Assembly: GCF_036864975.1 (NCBI RefSeq)
Contig: NZ_CP104311.1
Coordinates: forward strand, 1,280,001 to 1,344,000
DNA: 64,000 nucleotides
Direction of reading: 5' to 3'
Origin: Methylococcus capsulatus
Lineage (GTDB): Bacteria; Pseudomonadota; Gammaproteobacteria; Methylococcales; Methylococcaceae
Shown piece by piece: positions 34,940 through 47,183 of this stretch. The stretch's first letter is position 1, and every line of letters begins with the position of its first letter. The notes beneath the pieces were generated by a model. That model saw only the letters and a list, made by a program, of their open reading frames with translations, did no database searches and had not been told where the DNA came from. The translations under genes were made by a program, and so were the position numbers.

Positions 34940-37900
34940 CTTTTCTCCTTACGGCGGGCGGATCGTTTGCTGTAAATCAAGGCATAGACGCAGGGCACGA
35001 AAAGCAGCGTCGCGAAGGTGGCGAGCAGCAGTCCGCCCATGACGGCGCGACCCAGTGGCGCATTCTGAGAGTTGCTCAGCGACATAGGCAGCATGCCGAT
35101 GATCATGGCCGAAGCGGTCATCAACACCGGTCGTATGCGCGCATAGCCTGCCTCGACGGCTGCTTTCAGCGCATCGCCATGCACTTCGAGCCGCTCGCGG
35201 GCGTAGGAAACGACCAGGATCGAATTGGCGGTCGCCGTACCCATCGACATAATGGCGCCGGTCAGTGCCGGTACCGAAATATTGGTGTGGGTGATGAACA
35301 GCGACCAGGCAATACCTGCCAGTGCGCCCGGCAAGGCGGTAATGATGATGAAGGGGTCGAGCCAGGACTGGAAGTTGATGACGAGCAACAGATAGACCAA
35401 CACGATCGCGGCGATGAGACCGGCCAGCAGTTCGAAATAAGCGCTGGCCATGGTTTCGGCCTGTCCCTTGATATCGACTTGCGTGCCGCGGGGCAGATCT
35501 TTTTCCATGTTTTTTACGGCTTTCTCGACGTCCGCCAGTACGCCGCCGAGGTCACGCCCCTCGGCTGACACATAGATATCGAACACCGGCATGATATCCA
35601 TGTGCGTGACGACTCCCGGCGTGCCGGTCACGGAAAGGGAGGCGACATTGCCGAGCAGCTGCATGTCATTTCCGGTCGGGTTCATATCGCCCTTGTCGAC
35701 CGGGATGGTCAGGAGATCGTTGATGCTGGCGAGTTGCGGCTGCGGCAGGTAGATATTGACCTGGTAGGACAGGCCAGTCTTGTGGTCGAGCCAAAACACC
35801 TGGTCGACCTGCTGGCTGCCGGAGGTCGACATCAGGAGGTTGTCGGTGATGTCTTTCAGGGTCAGGTCGATGCCCAGCCCGAGGCTGCGATTGCCGTTCA
35901 CGTTCAGCGTCGGCGTACGCATGGTCTGCTGTATCGTCACGTCGCTGGCGCCGCTGATCTTGCGCAACTCGCTCGCCAATTTGCGCGCGTATTCGTAATT
36001 GGCTTCCATCTCCGTGCCGTTGACACGGACGTCGATCGGCGAGGGCGAACCAAAGTTGAGGATTTTCGCGGTCAGATCGGCCGGTTGGAAAGTGAATTCG
36101 GTTCCCGGGTAGCGTTCTCTCAAGCCCTTGCGGAGTATGCGCCGGTAGTCCCAGACGGGCGAGGCTTCATTTTTCAGGCTGATGGTCAGATCGCAATCCT
36201 GGGAGCCGATGGTCGGGGTCGGAATGAAGGCCAGATTGTGCGGTCCGACCGGCAGACCGCAATTGCTGACCACGCCTTCGACCTGACCGGGCAAGAGCTT
36301 CGCGATATCGTTCGAGACCAGCGAGGCGATGCGTCCGGCTACCTCGATACGCGTGCCGAGCGGCGCCCGCATGTGCATCTGGATGGTTCCCGACTTGATC
36401 TCCGGGAAGAAATCGCGTCCGTTGAAGTCATAGAGGACGAGAGAGCCGACCGTGAACGCCAGGAAGGTTCTGATGAAAGCGCCGCGATGGGCTATCGCCT
36501 GTTCGAGCAGCGCCTTGTAGTTTTCCCGGAAGCGGTCGAAACCGCGCTCGAAGCTCTTCTGCAACCGGCCCAGGAAGCCTGGTGGCCGCTCCGCATGATG
36601 AGCGGAATGCGGCGCGTTGTGATCCACCAGCACATATTTCGCCATGGTCGGCACCAGGGTGCGCGACAGGATGAAGGAGGCGAGCATGGCGAAGATCACA
36701 GCCTCGGCCATCGGCGCGAAGAGATACCCCGATACGCCGCTCAGCTCAAACAGCGGGAACCATACCGTAACGATGCAAAGGGTGGCCACCAGCGTCGGGA
36801 CGACGATCTGGTTGGCGGCGTCGATGATAGCGGTTTCGAGCGGTTTGCCCAGTTCCAGGTGGGTATCGATGTTCTCGATCATCACCGTTGCGTCATCCAC
36901 CAGAATACCGACTGCCAGCGCCAGTCCACCCAGGGTCATGATGTTGATCGACTCCCCCAAGAGGTGCAGACAGATGAGGGAGGTCAGGATGGCCAGCGGG
37001 ATGGAGGTGGCGATGATGACCGTCGGGCGCCAGGAACCGAGAAACAGCAGCACGACCAGCCCGGTGAGCAAGGCGGCGGTTCCCATTTCGTGCAGAACGT
37101 CCTTGATCGAATCCTTCACGAAGATCGAGGCATCGTTCAGCAGTTTGATCTTCACGCCCTCCGGAACGATCTGCTCGATGCGCGGGATCATTTTTTTGAT
37201 GCCATCGACCACGTCCAGGGTCGATGCATCGCCGCTTTTCATCACCACGATCATGACGGCCTGCTTGCCGTCCACCAGCACGGCGTTGATCTGGGGGGGG
37301 CCGGCGATCTGCACATCGGCGACATCGCGCAGATAGATCGTGGAGTTGGTCGCGTCGACTCGCTTGATCGGGATGTTGTTGAAATCCTCGACCTGCATCG
37401 GAGTGGCGTTGGTCTGCACCATCCAGTCGGTCTGTTTGATCTTCATGTCGCCTGCGGGCAGCACGATGCTCTGATCGCCGAAGGCATTATGGACGTCGGT
37501 GGCGGTGATGTTGTGGGCGAGCAGTTTCTGCTTGTCGAGCGAGACCAGCAGTTGCTGAGGCTTGCCGCCGTAGGGCTGCGGTAGGATCGCGCCGGGGATC
37601 GTGACCAGCAGCGTCCGGATGCGCGCATAAGCGAGATTGTAGAGTTCCGACGGCGACAGCGTGTCGGAAGTCACCTGCAGCATGGCCACCGGCACCGAGG
37701 ACGCTTCCAGACGCATGATCAGCGGCGGCGAAATGTCGGGGGGCAACTGTTTCACGACTGTCTGTGAAACCGCGGTGATTTCAGCCTCGGCGCCGGCAAG
37801 ATTGGTATCGGGCTGAAGATAGATATTGATGATGCTGATGCCGTAGTAGGAGTTGCTTTCGATGCGGGCAATGCCCTCCACCGTCGAAGTCAAGGCACGT

Positions 37901-38106
37901 TCGTAATAGTACGTGATGCGTCCTGACACATCCTGAGGCAGCAGTCCGGCATACGACCAGACCACGGAAACGACGGGTATCTTGATGGGCGGAAAGACGT
38001 CGGTCGCCGTTTTGAGTACCGACAGGATCCCGAACAAAACGATCAGGATCGAAAGAACCACGAAGGTGTACGGTCTGCGCAGGGCAATGAGGACGATCTG
38101 GTTCAT
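34936..38106 (-). CDS. RND efflux transporter, AcrB/HAE-1 family
   Basis: A 1056-residue inner-membrane proton-driven pump with the full 12-helix architecture and two large periplasmic loops. The proton-relay aspartates are in GILVDDATVMIENID in the fourth helix. Other family segments are TDVFPPIKIPVVSVVW near the start and GTATANSILVVSYARERLE near the end. It is first in an operon with its adaptor and outer-membrane channel, forming a complete export system. Substrates cannot be read from the sequence. No local regulator gene is adjacent. Confidence 0.95.
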   Translation of the reverse strand: MNQIVLIALRRPYTFVVLSILIVLFGILSVLKTATDVFPPIKIPVVSVVWSYAGLLPQDVSGRITYYYERALTSTVEGIARIESNSYYGISIINIYLQPDTNLAGAEAEITAVSQTVVKQLPPDISPPLIMRLEASSVPVAMLQVTSDTLSPSELYNLAYARIRTLLVTIPGAILPQPYGGKPQQLLVSLDKQKLLAHNITATDVHNAFGDQSIVLPAGDMKIKQTDWMVQTNATPMQVEDFNNIPIKRVDATNSTIYLRDVADVQIAGPPQINAVLVDGKQAVMIVVMKSGDASTLDVVDGIKKMIPRIEQIVPEGVKIKLLNDASIFVKDSIKDVLHEMGTAALLTGLVVLLFLGSWRPTVIIATSIPLAILTSLICLHLLGESINIMTLGGLALAVGILVDDATVMIENIDTHLELGKPLETAIIDAANQIVVPTLVATLCIVTVWFPLFELSGVSGYLFAPMAEAVIFAMLASFILSRTLVPTMAKYVLVDHNAPHSAHHAERPPGFLGRLQKSFERGFDRFRENYKALLEQAIAHRGAFIRTFLAFTVGSLVLYDFNGRDFFPEIKSGTIQMHMRAPLGTRIEVAGRIASLVSNDIAKLLPGQVEGVVSNCGLPVGPHNLAFIPTPTIGSQDCDLTISLKNEASPVWDYRRILRKGLRERYPGTEFTFQPADLTAKILNFGSPSPIDVRVNGTEMEANYEYARKLASELRKISGASDVTIQQTMRTPTLNVNGNRSLGLGIDLTLKDITDNLLMSTSGSQQVDQVFWLDHKTGLSYQVNIYLPQPQLASINDLLTIPVDKGDMNPTGNDMQLLGNVASLSVTGTPGVVTHMDIMPVFDIYVSAEGRDLGGVLADVEKAVKNMEKDLPRGTQVDIKGQAETMASAYFELLAGLIAAIVLVYLLLVINFQSWLDPFIIITALPGALAGIAWSLFITHTNISVPALTGAIMSMGTATANSILVVSYARERLEVHGDALKAAVEAGYARIRPVLMTASAMIIGMLPMSLSNSQNAPLGRAVMGGLLLATFATLLFVPCVYALIYSKRSARRKEKS

Positions 38107-38848
38107 GCGGGAAGCCTGCCGAAAACGGTTTTTTTTTCAGTTGTTAAATGCAGGTTTCGAATGGGATGTCTTCCGGATCGAGCCTCATGAACAAAACTGT
38201 CGTCATGTCCATCAATCCGCGGCGGGCGTCATTCCGTCCCCCGGTTGAGAGCATGGCATTCGGCCTCAAGATTATGAATCGGGGCAGGTCATGGGACGCA
38301 GGTCACTCGTGGCACCGCTGATCGAACTGACTCTCCGTCGTGCACGGAGGGCGGCCCGAAGCCGGTGGCGTCGGCATGATCATGGCCGGTCTGCCGCTGG
38401 GGAGTTGAGGGATGACCGCCAGTGGCCGCCGTATACGCCAAACGGTTGGAGTTCACGGTCATGAATGATGCTTGCAGCTCAAAAAAGTACCGGAGGCCGC
38501 GGTGTCCGGCCCGTTGGACAAAGCCGTTGACTCGAGCCGTCGCGGCGATGGGCATCGCCAGTACACGGGGCAGGGGGACGGCAAAAAGCAGTTCGCCATC
38601 CCTGGCCTCTGGGTCCTGGCCGTCGCTCCCGGTGGACAAGTTTTTCCCGACTCAACGGTTTGGCTTCGGAGGGACCGATGCGCCCAGGGAGAGGCCGAAA
38701 GCCGCAGCACGAAACCGCTGTATCGTGCCACAACGGTCGCTGGGGTGCCAAGGCGGTTTGATGTCATCGGCTTTCGGAGCGGAAGACACCTTCTCGCACG
38801 GCATGGCTCATGGTGCACAGCCGGATCGCCAGACGGGGAGAGTCCCGC
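38107..38848. other. 742-base gap upstream of the efflux operon
   Basis: Open frames exist on both strands here (for example 38422-38937 plus and 38289-38639 minus), but they overlap one another, are rich in Arg, Pro, Ser and Gly as shadow frames are, and have no clear ribosome sites. I see no terminator, tRNA or repeat array. The 40 bases next to the RND start contain a run of nine T at about 38130. The rest could be a decayed gene, but no domain is recognisable. Confidence 0.4.
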
Positions 38849-39613
38849 TCATGGCCGGTCAGCGGATACCGGCTGTTCCGACGTCCAGTACTTCAGCCAT
38901 TGGGGCCGGGGCAGCCACATCTGCGCCAGTGAGGTGAGAATCATCACCGTCGAGGCTAGGCTGTAGCCGATGCCACCAATCATGGTCAGCCAGGCGAAGA
39001 TGGAGAAGAATTTGGTCAGCCACCACGAAAGGACGTCGATGATGAGGAAGGCGAAGGGCGTGGCGATGAGGATCAACTTCCATTTCCGCGGGAATTCGGC
39101 CAAGCCGAAGATCCAGCCCACGAACATGAAGATGAAGGCGATGCCGAACAAATGGATGTGCGATACCCGGGTCAGCGAGGTGATGGAGGCCCCGCGGTCG
39201 ATTTCGGCGGCCTTCTGCACGTTTTCCGGCTTGGTGAAATCCGGCAGGCCGGAGTCTGCGTTGTGGCAGCTCACGCAGTATTGATCCAGCCGCGGCTTGA
39301 TCTTGGACGACCATTCGGTCATTGGTGCACCGTCTTCCGCCCATTCGATCAACTCGAATCGCACATCGTCCGGCGCCATGGGTTTCATCTGGCCTTTGAG
39401 CATGGTTTCCAGTTTGGAGCCCGTGCGGTTGCCGTAATAGCTGTAAATGATGTCGTTGATGGAAAGGCCCGGTTTGCCGTCCGCCTTACCGTGGGTCAGC
39501 ATGATTTGCCCCCCGGCCATCAGCAGACCGATGCCGATGACCAGCAGAAAGCCGGTAAAAAGAACCTTGTAAGCCTCGGGCAGGCGTTCGAGCGTGGTGT
39601 GTTGATGGATCAT
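38849..39613 (-). CDS. Membrane protein with a single c-type haem motif
   Basis: A 254-residue protein. ATG 39613 has AAGGA upstream and gives MIHQHTTLERLPEAYKVLF. One membrane helix (residues 17-40) precedes a periplasmic-type segment with CVSCH (Cys113-His117), the c-haem binding motif. Four further membrane helices follow (about 150-245) with histidines in VSHIHLFGIAF. The haem domain is short and embedded in a membrane scaffold. I recognise no named family. It may be part of an electron-transfer or oxygen-handling complex; that is inference. Confidence 0.7.
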   Translation of the reverse strand: MIHQHTTLERLPEAYKVLFTGFLLVIGIGLLMAGGQIMLTHGKADGKPGLSINDIIYSYYGNRTGSKLETMLKGQMKPMAPDDVRFELIEWAEDGAPMTEWSSKIKPRLDQYCVSCHNADSGLPDFTKPENVQKAAEIDRGASITSLTRVSHIHLFGIAFIFMFVGWIFGLAEFPRKWKLILIATPFAFLIIDVLSWWLTKFFSIFAWLTMIGGIGYSLASTVMILTSLAQMWLPRPQWLKYWTSEQPVSADRP

Positions 39614-39843
39614 CGGGGTGTCCTTGAATGAAGACAAAAAACTGCGCCCATTAGATATGCGGACCCGGTGCCGGCGCAACCGGCCGGTGCCGGCAGGGTA
39701 TGAAATGCACCGTTGCCCTTTCCCGACCGATGCGGGCTGTTGGGAGGGGGCTGGCGGCGTCCGGTGCTAAGCTGTTATGTTGTCACCGGTCCGGCGCCGT
39801 TCGAGGCGATGCCGGAGGGCTGAATGGACGAGGAGTATGCACG

Positions 39844-40104
39844 ATGAATCTGAAAGAAGAGATGGAAAAGTTCCGCGATGGACTGCTGCAGCAGCGCGAC
39901 GAGATCGTCGTGCAACTGGATCTGGCGCGCATGAACGTCCGCGATGAGTGGGAAAAGGCCGAACAACAGCTCGAGGAGCTGAAGGCCAGGGTGGCCAGCG
40001 CGGTGGACGAGGCCAAGGACGCTTCGGAAGACGTCTGGGCCGGCGTTCAGGTACTGGGCGAGGAGATCAAGAACGCTTACGAGCGGATCAAGAACAAGCT
40101 TTGA
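39844..40104 (+). CDS. Small coiled-coil protein (86 residues)
   Basis: ATG 39844 begins MNLKEEMEKFRDGLLQQRDE. The whole product is a charged amphipathic helix with heptad spacing, resembling apolipoprotein-like helical proteins. No signal or membrane segment is present. The open frame extends to 39700, but that stretch has non-coding character. It converges with the oxidase/YbdD pair, nine bases away. The function is unknown. Confidence 0.65.
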   Translation: MNLKEEMEKFRDGLLQQRDEIVVQLDLARMNVRDEWEKAEQQLEELKARVASAVDEAKDASEDVWAGVQVLGEEIKNAYERIKNKL

Positions 40105-40112
40105 CCCGGTAT

Positions 40113-40307
40113 TCAGCAACAGCGCCGCACGCCGCTCCAGCGGCGCTGCTGCTCGGCCCGGAAGAAGGCTTTGCGGCTCAGCGGCTGGCCTTCGCCGTCG
40201 TGGTGGCGGCACCAGTGTTCGAGATAACGCTCGTAGGCATCGTCCCCGGTGGCCGTCCGGAGGGTGCGCCACAAGGCGCCGAACTTGCCGGCCAGCTTCG
40301 TCGTCAT
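40113..40307 (-). CDS. YbdD/YjiX (DUF466) family small protein
   Basis: A 64-residue protein starting at ATG 40307, overlapping the oxidase stop as ATGA. It shows the family pattern: an N-terminal amphipathic helix, then GDDAYERYLEHWCRHH, KAFFRAEQQRRWSG and the terminal RRCC. These features match YbdD of Escherichia coli, which normally partners the CstA/BtsT peptide or pyruvate transporters. No such transporter is adjacent here. Confidence 0.8.
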   Translation of the reverse strand: MTTKLAGKFGALWRTLRTATGDDAYERYLEHWCRHHDGEGQPLSRKAFFRAEQQRRWSGVRRCC

Positions 40308-41707
40308 GCCGGTGGCGACGGCTCTTCCGCCGGAATGGACTTGCCGGGATTGAGGATGCCGTTCGGATCGAACTGGCGCTTGATGGCATGCATCAGGGCT
40401 AGCGAGGTGCGGTCCAGCTCCTTGCTGACATAATCCCGCTTTTCGATCCCGACCCCATGCTCGCCTGAAAGGGTGCCGCGCAGTTTCAGCACCAGGGCGA
40501 ACATCTCGTGGAGACAGGCATGGGCGCGCTGGTTCTCGTCGGCCCGGTCCGGGTCGAACAGCAGATTGACGTGGATATTGCCATTGCCGGCATGACCGAA
40601 ATTGACGATGGGAATGGCGTGCTTCTTCGACAGGTCGTCGAGGCCGGCGATCAGGGCCGGCAGTTCGGTCACCGGCACCACCACATCCTCGTTGAGTTTC
40701 TTCGGCGCGACCTTCCGCAGCGAGGGCGACAGCGCTTTGCGGATGCTCCACAGCGCGTCGACTTCGGCGGCGGTGCGGGCCGCGCGGAATTCGACGAGAC
40801 CCTCCAGGGTGGCGGCCGCGCGCAGAGATTTGACGGCGGCGTCCAGGCTTTCGGGCGAACCGTCCACTTCGATCATCAACAGGGCGGCGGCGTCTTCCGG
40901 CAGGTCCACGGCGGCATGGCGGCGCACCAGGGCAATGGCATTGCCGTCGATGAATTCCAGCACGCAGGGAATCACGGGCTGGGCCATGATCCGGGCGATG
41001 GCGCGGGCGGCGGACGCGACGTCCATGTAGATCGCCCGCAGGGTGCGTTTGGCGGAAGGCAGCGGAGTGAGTTTGAGGGTCGCCTCGGTGATGATGGCCA
41101 GGGTGCCCTCGGAACCGATGATCAGGCGGGTGAGGTCGTAACCCACCACGCCCTTGGTGGTGTAGACACCGCAGCGCAGCTCCTCGCCGGCCCCGGTCAC
41201 GGCCCGCAGTCCCAGGGTGTTCTCCCGCGGCGTGCCGTATTTCACCGCGCGGGGGCCGGCCGAGTTGTAGGCGAGATTGCCGCCAATGCTGCAGAATTCG
41301 GCGGAAGTCGGATCGGGCGGCCAGAAGAAACCATGCGGCTTGACGGCGTCCTGCAGCGCCTGGTTGGTGACACCGGGCTCGACCACGGCGAAGCGGTTGT
41401 CGGGCGAAATCTCGATGATCCGGGTCATGCGTTCCAGCGAAGCGACCACGCCGCCCGCGATGGGTACGGTGGCGCCGGTGGTGCCGGTGCCGCGGCCACG
41501 GGCGGTGAGCGGGACGCGGTAGCGGTTGCACAGCTTCACCAGCTGCACGACGTCCTGGTGCGAGCGGGGGAACACTACGGCATCGGGCAGTGCCTGCCGC
41601 TTGCTGTTGTCGTACCCGTACGCCCAGCACTCGGCCGGGTCGGTATGCCGGCTGCCGGTCGGGAACAGCTTTTCCAGCCCGCGCAAGAATTCTTCGGGGA
41701 CGGTCAT
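40304..41707 (-). CDS. FAD-linked oxidase (GlcD/D-lactate dehydrogenase type)
   Basis: A 467-residue flavoprotein with a PCMH-type FAD domain (PLTARGRGTGTTGATVPIAGGV, IGGNLAYNSAGPRAVKYG) and the GlcD C-terminal domain (IVNFGHAGNGNIHVNLLFD, GTLSGEHGVGIEKRDYV). The two histidine-containing motifs are typical for 2-hydroxyacid oxidation. I chose ATG 41707 because GGGGAG lies seven bases upstream; the ATG at 41713 sits directly against it. It probably oxidises D-lactate or glycolate and is translationally coupled to the YbdD-type gene. Confidence 0.87.
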   Translation of the reverse strand: MTVPEEFLRGLEKLFPTGSRHTDPAECWAYGYDNSKRQALPDAVVFPRSHQDVVQLVKLCNRYRVPLTARGRGTGTTGATVPIAGGVVASLERMTRIIEISPDNRFAVVEPGVTNQALQDAVKPHGFFWPPDPTSAEFCSIGGNLAYNSAGPRAVKYGTPRENTLGLRAVTGAGEELRCGVYTTKGVVGYDLTRLIIGSEGTLAIITEATLKLTPLPSAKRTLRAIYMDVASAARAIARIMAQPVIPCVLEFIDGNAIALVRRHAAVDLPEDAAALLMIEVDGSPESLDAAVKSLRAAATLEGLVEFRAARTAAEVDALWSIRKALSPSLRKVAPKKLNEDVVVPVTELPALIAGLDDLSKKHAIPIVNFGHAGNGNIHVNLLFDPDRADENQRAHACLHEMFALVLKLRGTLSGEHGVGIEKRDYVSKELDRTSLALMHAIKRQFDPNGILNPGKSIPAEEPSPPA

Positions 41708-41724
41708 CGTCATTCTCCCCACCG

Positions 41725-44548
<2,824 letters not shown>

Positions 44549-44575
44549 GTCGAACCCTTTGATTCCATTTAGAAA

Positions 44576-45451
44576 ATGCAGGCGTCTGAGCGGATAAACG
44601 GAGTACTATACCTAGTTGCCACGCCAATCGGCAATCTAGGCGACATCAGCTTCCGGGCCGTGGAAATCCTCAGGTCGGTCGATCTGATCGCCGCGGAGGA
44701 TACCCGCCACAGCCGGCCTTTGCTGGATCGCTATGGCATCGACCGGCCGCTGTTCGCCCTGCACGAGCACAACGAGCAGCAGGCATCCGATCGCCTGATC
44801 GACAGACTCAAAGGCGGCCAGCGCATCGCCTTGATCAGCGACGCCGGTACGCCGCTGATCAACGATCCGGGATTTCCGCTGGTGACCCGCGCCCGTGCCG
44901 CCGGGATCATCGTAACACCGGTGCCCGGTGCTTGCGCCCTCGTGGCCGCCCTGTCCGCCTCGGGGCTGGCCACGGCGCGGTTTGCATTCGAGGGATTTGC
45001 GCCACGCACCGGCGCCGCCAGGCGGCGGTGGTTCGAATCGCTGGTCGCCGATGAGCGCACCCTGGTGTTCTACGAAGCCAGTCACCGCATCCGCGATTGC
45101 ATCGCCGACATCGCAACGGTTTTTCCCGTGGACCGGCGGGTGGTGGTGGCGCGCGAGCTGACCAAACTGCACGAGAGTTTCCTGTGCGGCGCAGCGGCGG
45201 AAATGCCGGCGCTCATGGAGCGGGCGACGGAAAACCGCAGGGGCGAATTCGTGGTGGTGATCGAGGGAGCCAAGCCCGAACCGGCCGAAACCGGGCCGTC
45301 GCCGGAGGCTTTGCGGGTGTTGAAGCTATTGCTGGAAGAATGCTCGGTCAAGAGCGCCGCCGGACTGGCTGCCCGAATCACCGGCGTGCGCCGGGAGGAC
45401 CTCTACCGGTTGGCTTTGGAGCTCAAGCGGGCCGGAAGCGATGGGGGCTGA
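44576..45451 (+). CDS. rsmI: 16S rRNA 2'-O-ribose C1402 methyltransferase
   Basis: A 291-residue tetrapyrrole-methylase-fold enzyme that methylates C1402 in the 16S rRNA decoding centre. Clear motifs are LYLVATPIGNLGDISFRAVE, LIAAEDTRHSRPLL, LISDAGTPLINDPGFPLV and VPGACALVAALSASGL. Full length. Its position divergent from lpoA-yraN-diaA is the standard gammaproteobacterial arrangement. Confidence 0.96.
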   Translation: MQASERINGVLYLVATPIGNLGDISFRAVEILRSVDLIAAEDTRHSRPLLDRYGIDRPLFALHEHNEQQASDRLIDRLKGGQRIALISDAGTPLINDPGFPLVTRARAAGIIVTPVPGACALVAALSASGLATARFAFEGFAPRTGAARRRWFESLVADERTLVFYEASHRIRDCIADIATVFPVDRRVVVARELTKLHESFLCGAAAEMPALMERATENRRGEFVVVIEGAKPEPAETGPSPEALRVLKLLLEECSVKSAAGLAARITGVRREDLYRLALELKRAGSDGG

Positions 45452-45474
45452 AATCATCGCGGGGGGAGAAGACC

Positions 45475-46419
45475 ATGCTCAAGCGTATTTTGGCCTCGGG
45501 GCTTACCCTGGCCGGTGTCAATGCCATCGCACGGCAGATCAACCGCAAAGGTGTAACCGTGCTGATGTATCACGGTGTCATGGAGGACAGTGTCGTGCTG
45601 GCGGAAGGCGACTGGCTGCAGGTCCGGGCCTCCGAATTCAGAAGCCAGATGCAACACCTGTCCCAGTATTACCGAGTCGTTCCTCTGGAGCGTGCCTGGG
45701 AGGAGGAAGATGACGGCCGGCCCAGGGTCGCTCTGACCTTCGACGACGGCTATGCCAACAATTACCGCGTCGCTTTCCCCATCCTGCGGGAATTCGGATT
45801 CGCCGCCACCATCTTTCTCGTCACCGGGGCGATTGGCAGCCGTCGTCTGTTCTGGTTCGATCGTCTGCAGCTTGCATTGGGCGGCCGGGTCGCGCCTGCT
45901 GTACTCAAGCGCATCAAGGAAGATTTCAAGGTCAATACGCACCCGGACGGCATCGATGATGCGATGGACACCCTGCTGCGAGAGCATCCCCGGGCTGGCC
46001 TGATTCCGGGAGAAGCGATCGAAGCCTATCGGCCCTTGAGTGAGGAGGAAATCCGTGAGATGGCCGCGGGCGGTCTGGTTCGCTTCGGCTCTCATACTCA
46101 TCGCCACCAGATTCTCACCGGCCTGAGTCCGGCCGAAGCGGAGCGGACGCTGGTGCAGTCGCTGGAAGTCCTCCAAACCTTACCGGGCTATGGCGGCTAT
46201 TTCTGCTTTCCCAACGGAGGATGGAGGCCAGAACACATCCCGCTGTGCCGGCGCCTGGGTTTCCGAGGCGCCGTGCTCACCCGTTCCGGCGTATGGAAAG
46301 ACCCGGCGGACCGTTTCACCATCCCCCGGTTCGGCATTGGCCGGGGGACGGATGCCGTGAGCTTCGCGGCGACCGTTTCTGGCGTTCTGCCCTGGATTCA
46401 AGAGGGGCTGCGCCGATGA
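45475..46419 (+). CDS. Polysaccharide deacetylase family protein
   Basis: A 314-residue NodB-fold (CE4) protein. VTVLMYHGV is the conserved start, VALTFDDGYANNYRVAFPIL contains the catalytic base and metal aspartates, and FGSHTHRHQILTGL carries the metal histidines. ATG 45475 has a GGGGGGAG ribosome site and begins MLKRILASGLTLAG; the longer open frame overlaps rsmI. No signal peptide is evident beyond a mildly hydrophobic N-terminus. Substrate is unknown; it could modify an exported polysaccharide. Confidence 0.88.
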   Translation: MLKRILASGLTLAGVNAIARQINRKGVTVLMYHGVMEDSVVLAEGDWLQVRASEFRSQMQHLSQYYRVVPLERAWEEEDDGRPRVALTFDDGYANNYRVAFPILREFGFAATIFLVTGAIGSRRLFWFDRLQLALGGRVAPAVLKRIKEDFKVNTHPDGIDDAMDTLLREHPRAGLIPGEAIEAYRPLSEEEIREMAAGGLVRFGSHTHRHQILTGLSPAEAERTLVQSLEVLQTLPGYGGYFCFPNGGWRPEHIPLCRRLGFRGAVLTRSGVWKDPADRFTIPRFGIGRGTDAVSFAATVSGVLPWIQEGLRR

Positions 46420-46566
46420 ATCGACCGGATCATTTGTTTGTTCGTGGACAGCGGGTCGGCAAAGCGCAGCGGCTTTTCCCGGCATCTCGATTGGAAAACC
46501 CTGTTTGTAAAGGCTAAAATGCGCAGAAAGCTTTCGCCCAGGCGGAAGTCTGCTGCCAACTCATAT

Positions 46567-46643
46567 GCCCCGGTAGCTCAGTAGGATAGAGCGTCCCCCT
46601 CCTAAGGGGAAGGTCGTACGTTCGAATCGTATCCGGGGCGCCA
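46567..46643 (+). tRNA. tRNA-Arg (anticodon CCT)
   Basis: A 77-base cloverleaf: acceptor stem GCCCCGG (46567-46573) pairs with CCGGGGC (46633-46639), then discriminator G and encoded CCA. The D-arm is GCTC/GAGC, the anticodon stem TCCCC/GGGGA with loop CTCCTAA gives anticodon CCT, and the T-loop is TTCGAAT. It reads AGG codons. Confidence 0.95.
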
Positions 46644-47183
46644 CTTCCAGCCGGTCTATTTCGTCCATGGGACACTGGCGGGACACCATGCCAAAACAAA
46701 CTGCAACAATTCCGGCAATGTGACCGTGGAACCCGGGTGCTGCCTCGTTTTCAGTCGAGACGATGGGCGTCGATGAGGAGGAGGTTTCGGTGGGTGGAGT
46801 ACGAAGAGATCGGCGACCCGAGCCGTTCGATAGCGACGCCGCAGGATGAACTCCCCGAGATTGGCCAGCAGATACCATACCGCGACCGGTGGAACGGGCT
46901 GCGCAATCAGGTTTGCCTCCACCCCATTCTTGAGCGTTAGAAGGTCAGCCTGAAGGGCTATGGGTAGGTCAATGTTACCTATACAATTATATATATTATT
47001 TATAACAGTTCACGCCGGCTTTGCGTAATACGCACTTTATTCTTGCTGAGCTGAATCTTGACTTTCAACCGTCGTAGACGAATTATTTTTCTATAAGGCT
47101 CGCCGGAGAGTGGTTTCAATACACGGAACCATGGGGTGCAAGAGAATACCATGGCCGCAGCCGTGGTGAGCCGAATTCCGATT
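46644..47183. other. Gene-poor region after tRNA-Arg, possible island remnant
   Basis: No convincing gene is present. The minus-strand frames at 46561-46922 run through the tRNA and are artefacts. Just after the tRNA a frame starts MPKQTATIPAM and stops at once, in the position where integrase genes begin in tRNA-integrated elements; this is suggestive only. An AT-rich stretch lies at about 46975-47010. I found no second copy of the tRNA 3' end in the window. Confidence 0.35.

Noticed and set aside
38422-38937. 171-residue plus-strand frame
   Set aside because: Arg/Pro/Ser-rich shadow composition and overlap with the real gene at 38849 on the other strand.
46561-46922. Minus-strand frames across tRNA-Arg (containing RIRFERTTFPLGGG)
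   Set aside because: This is the well-known false protein produced by translating a tRNA backwards; no ribosome site or family.
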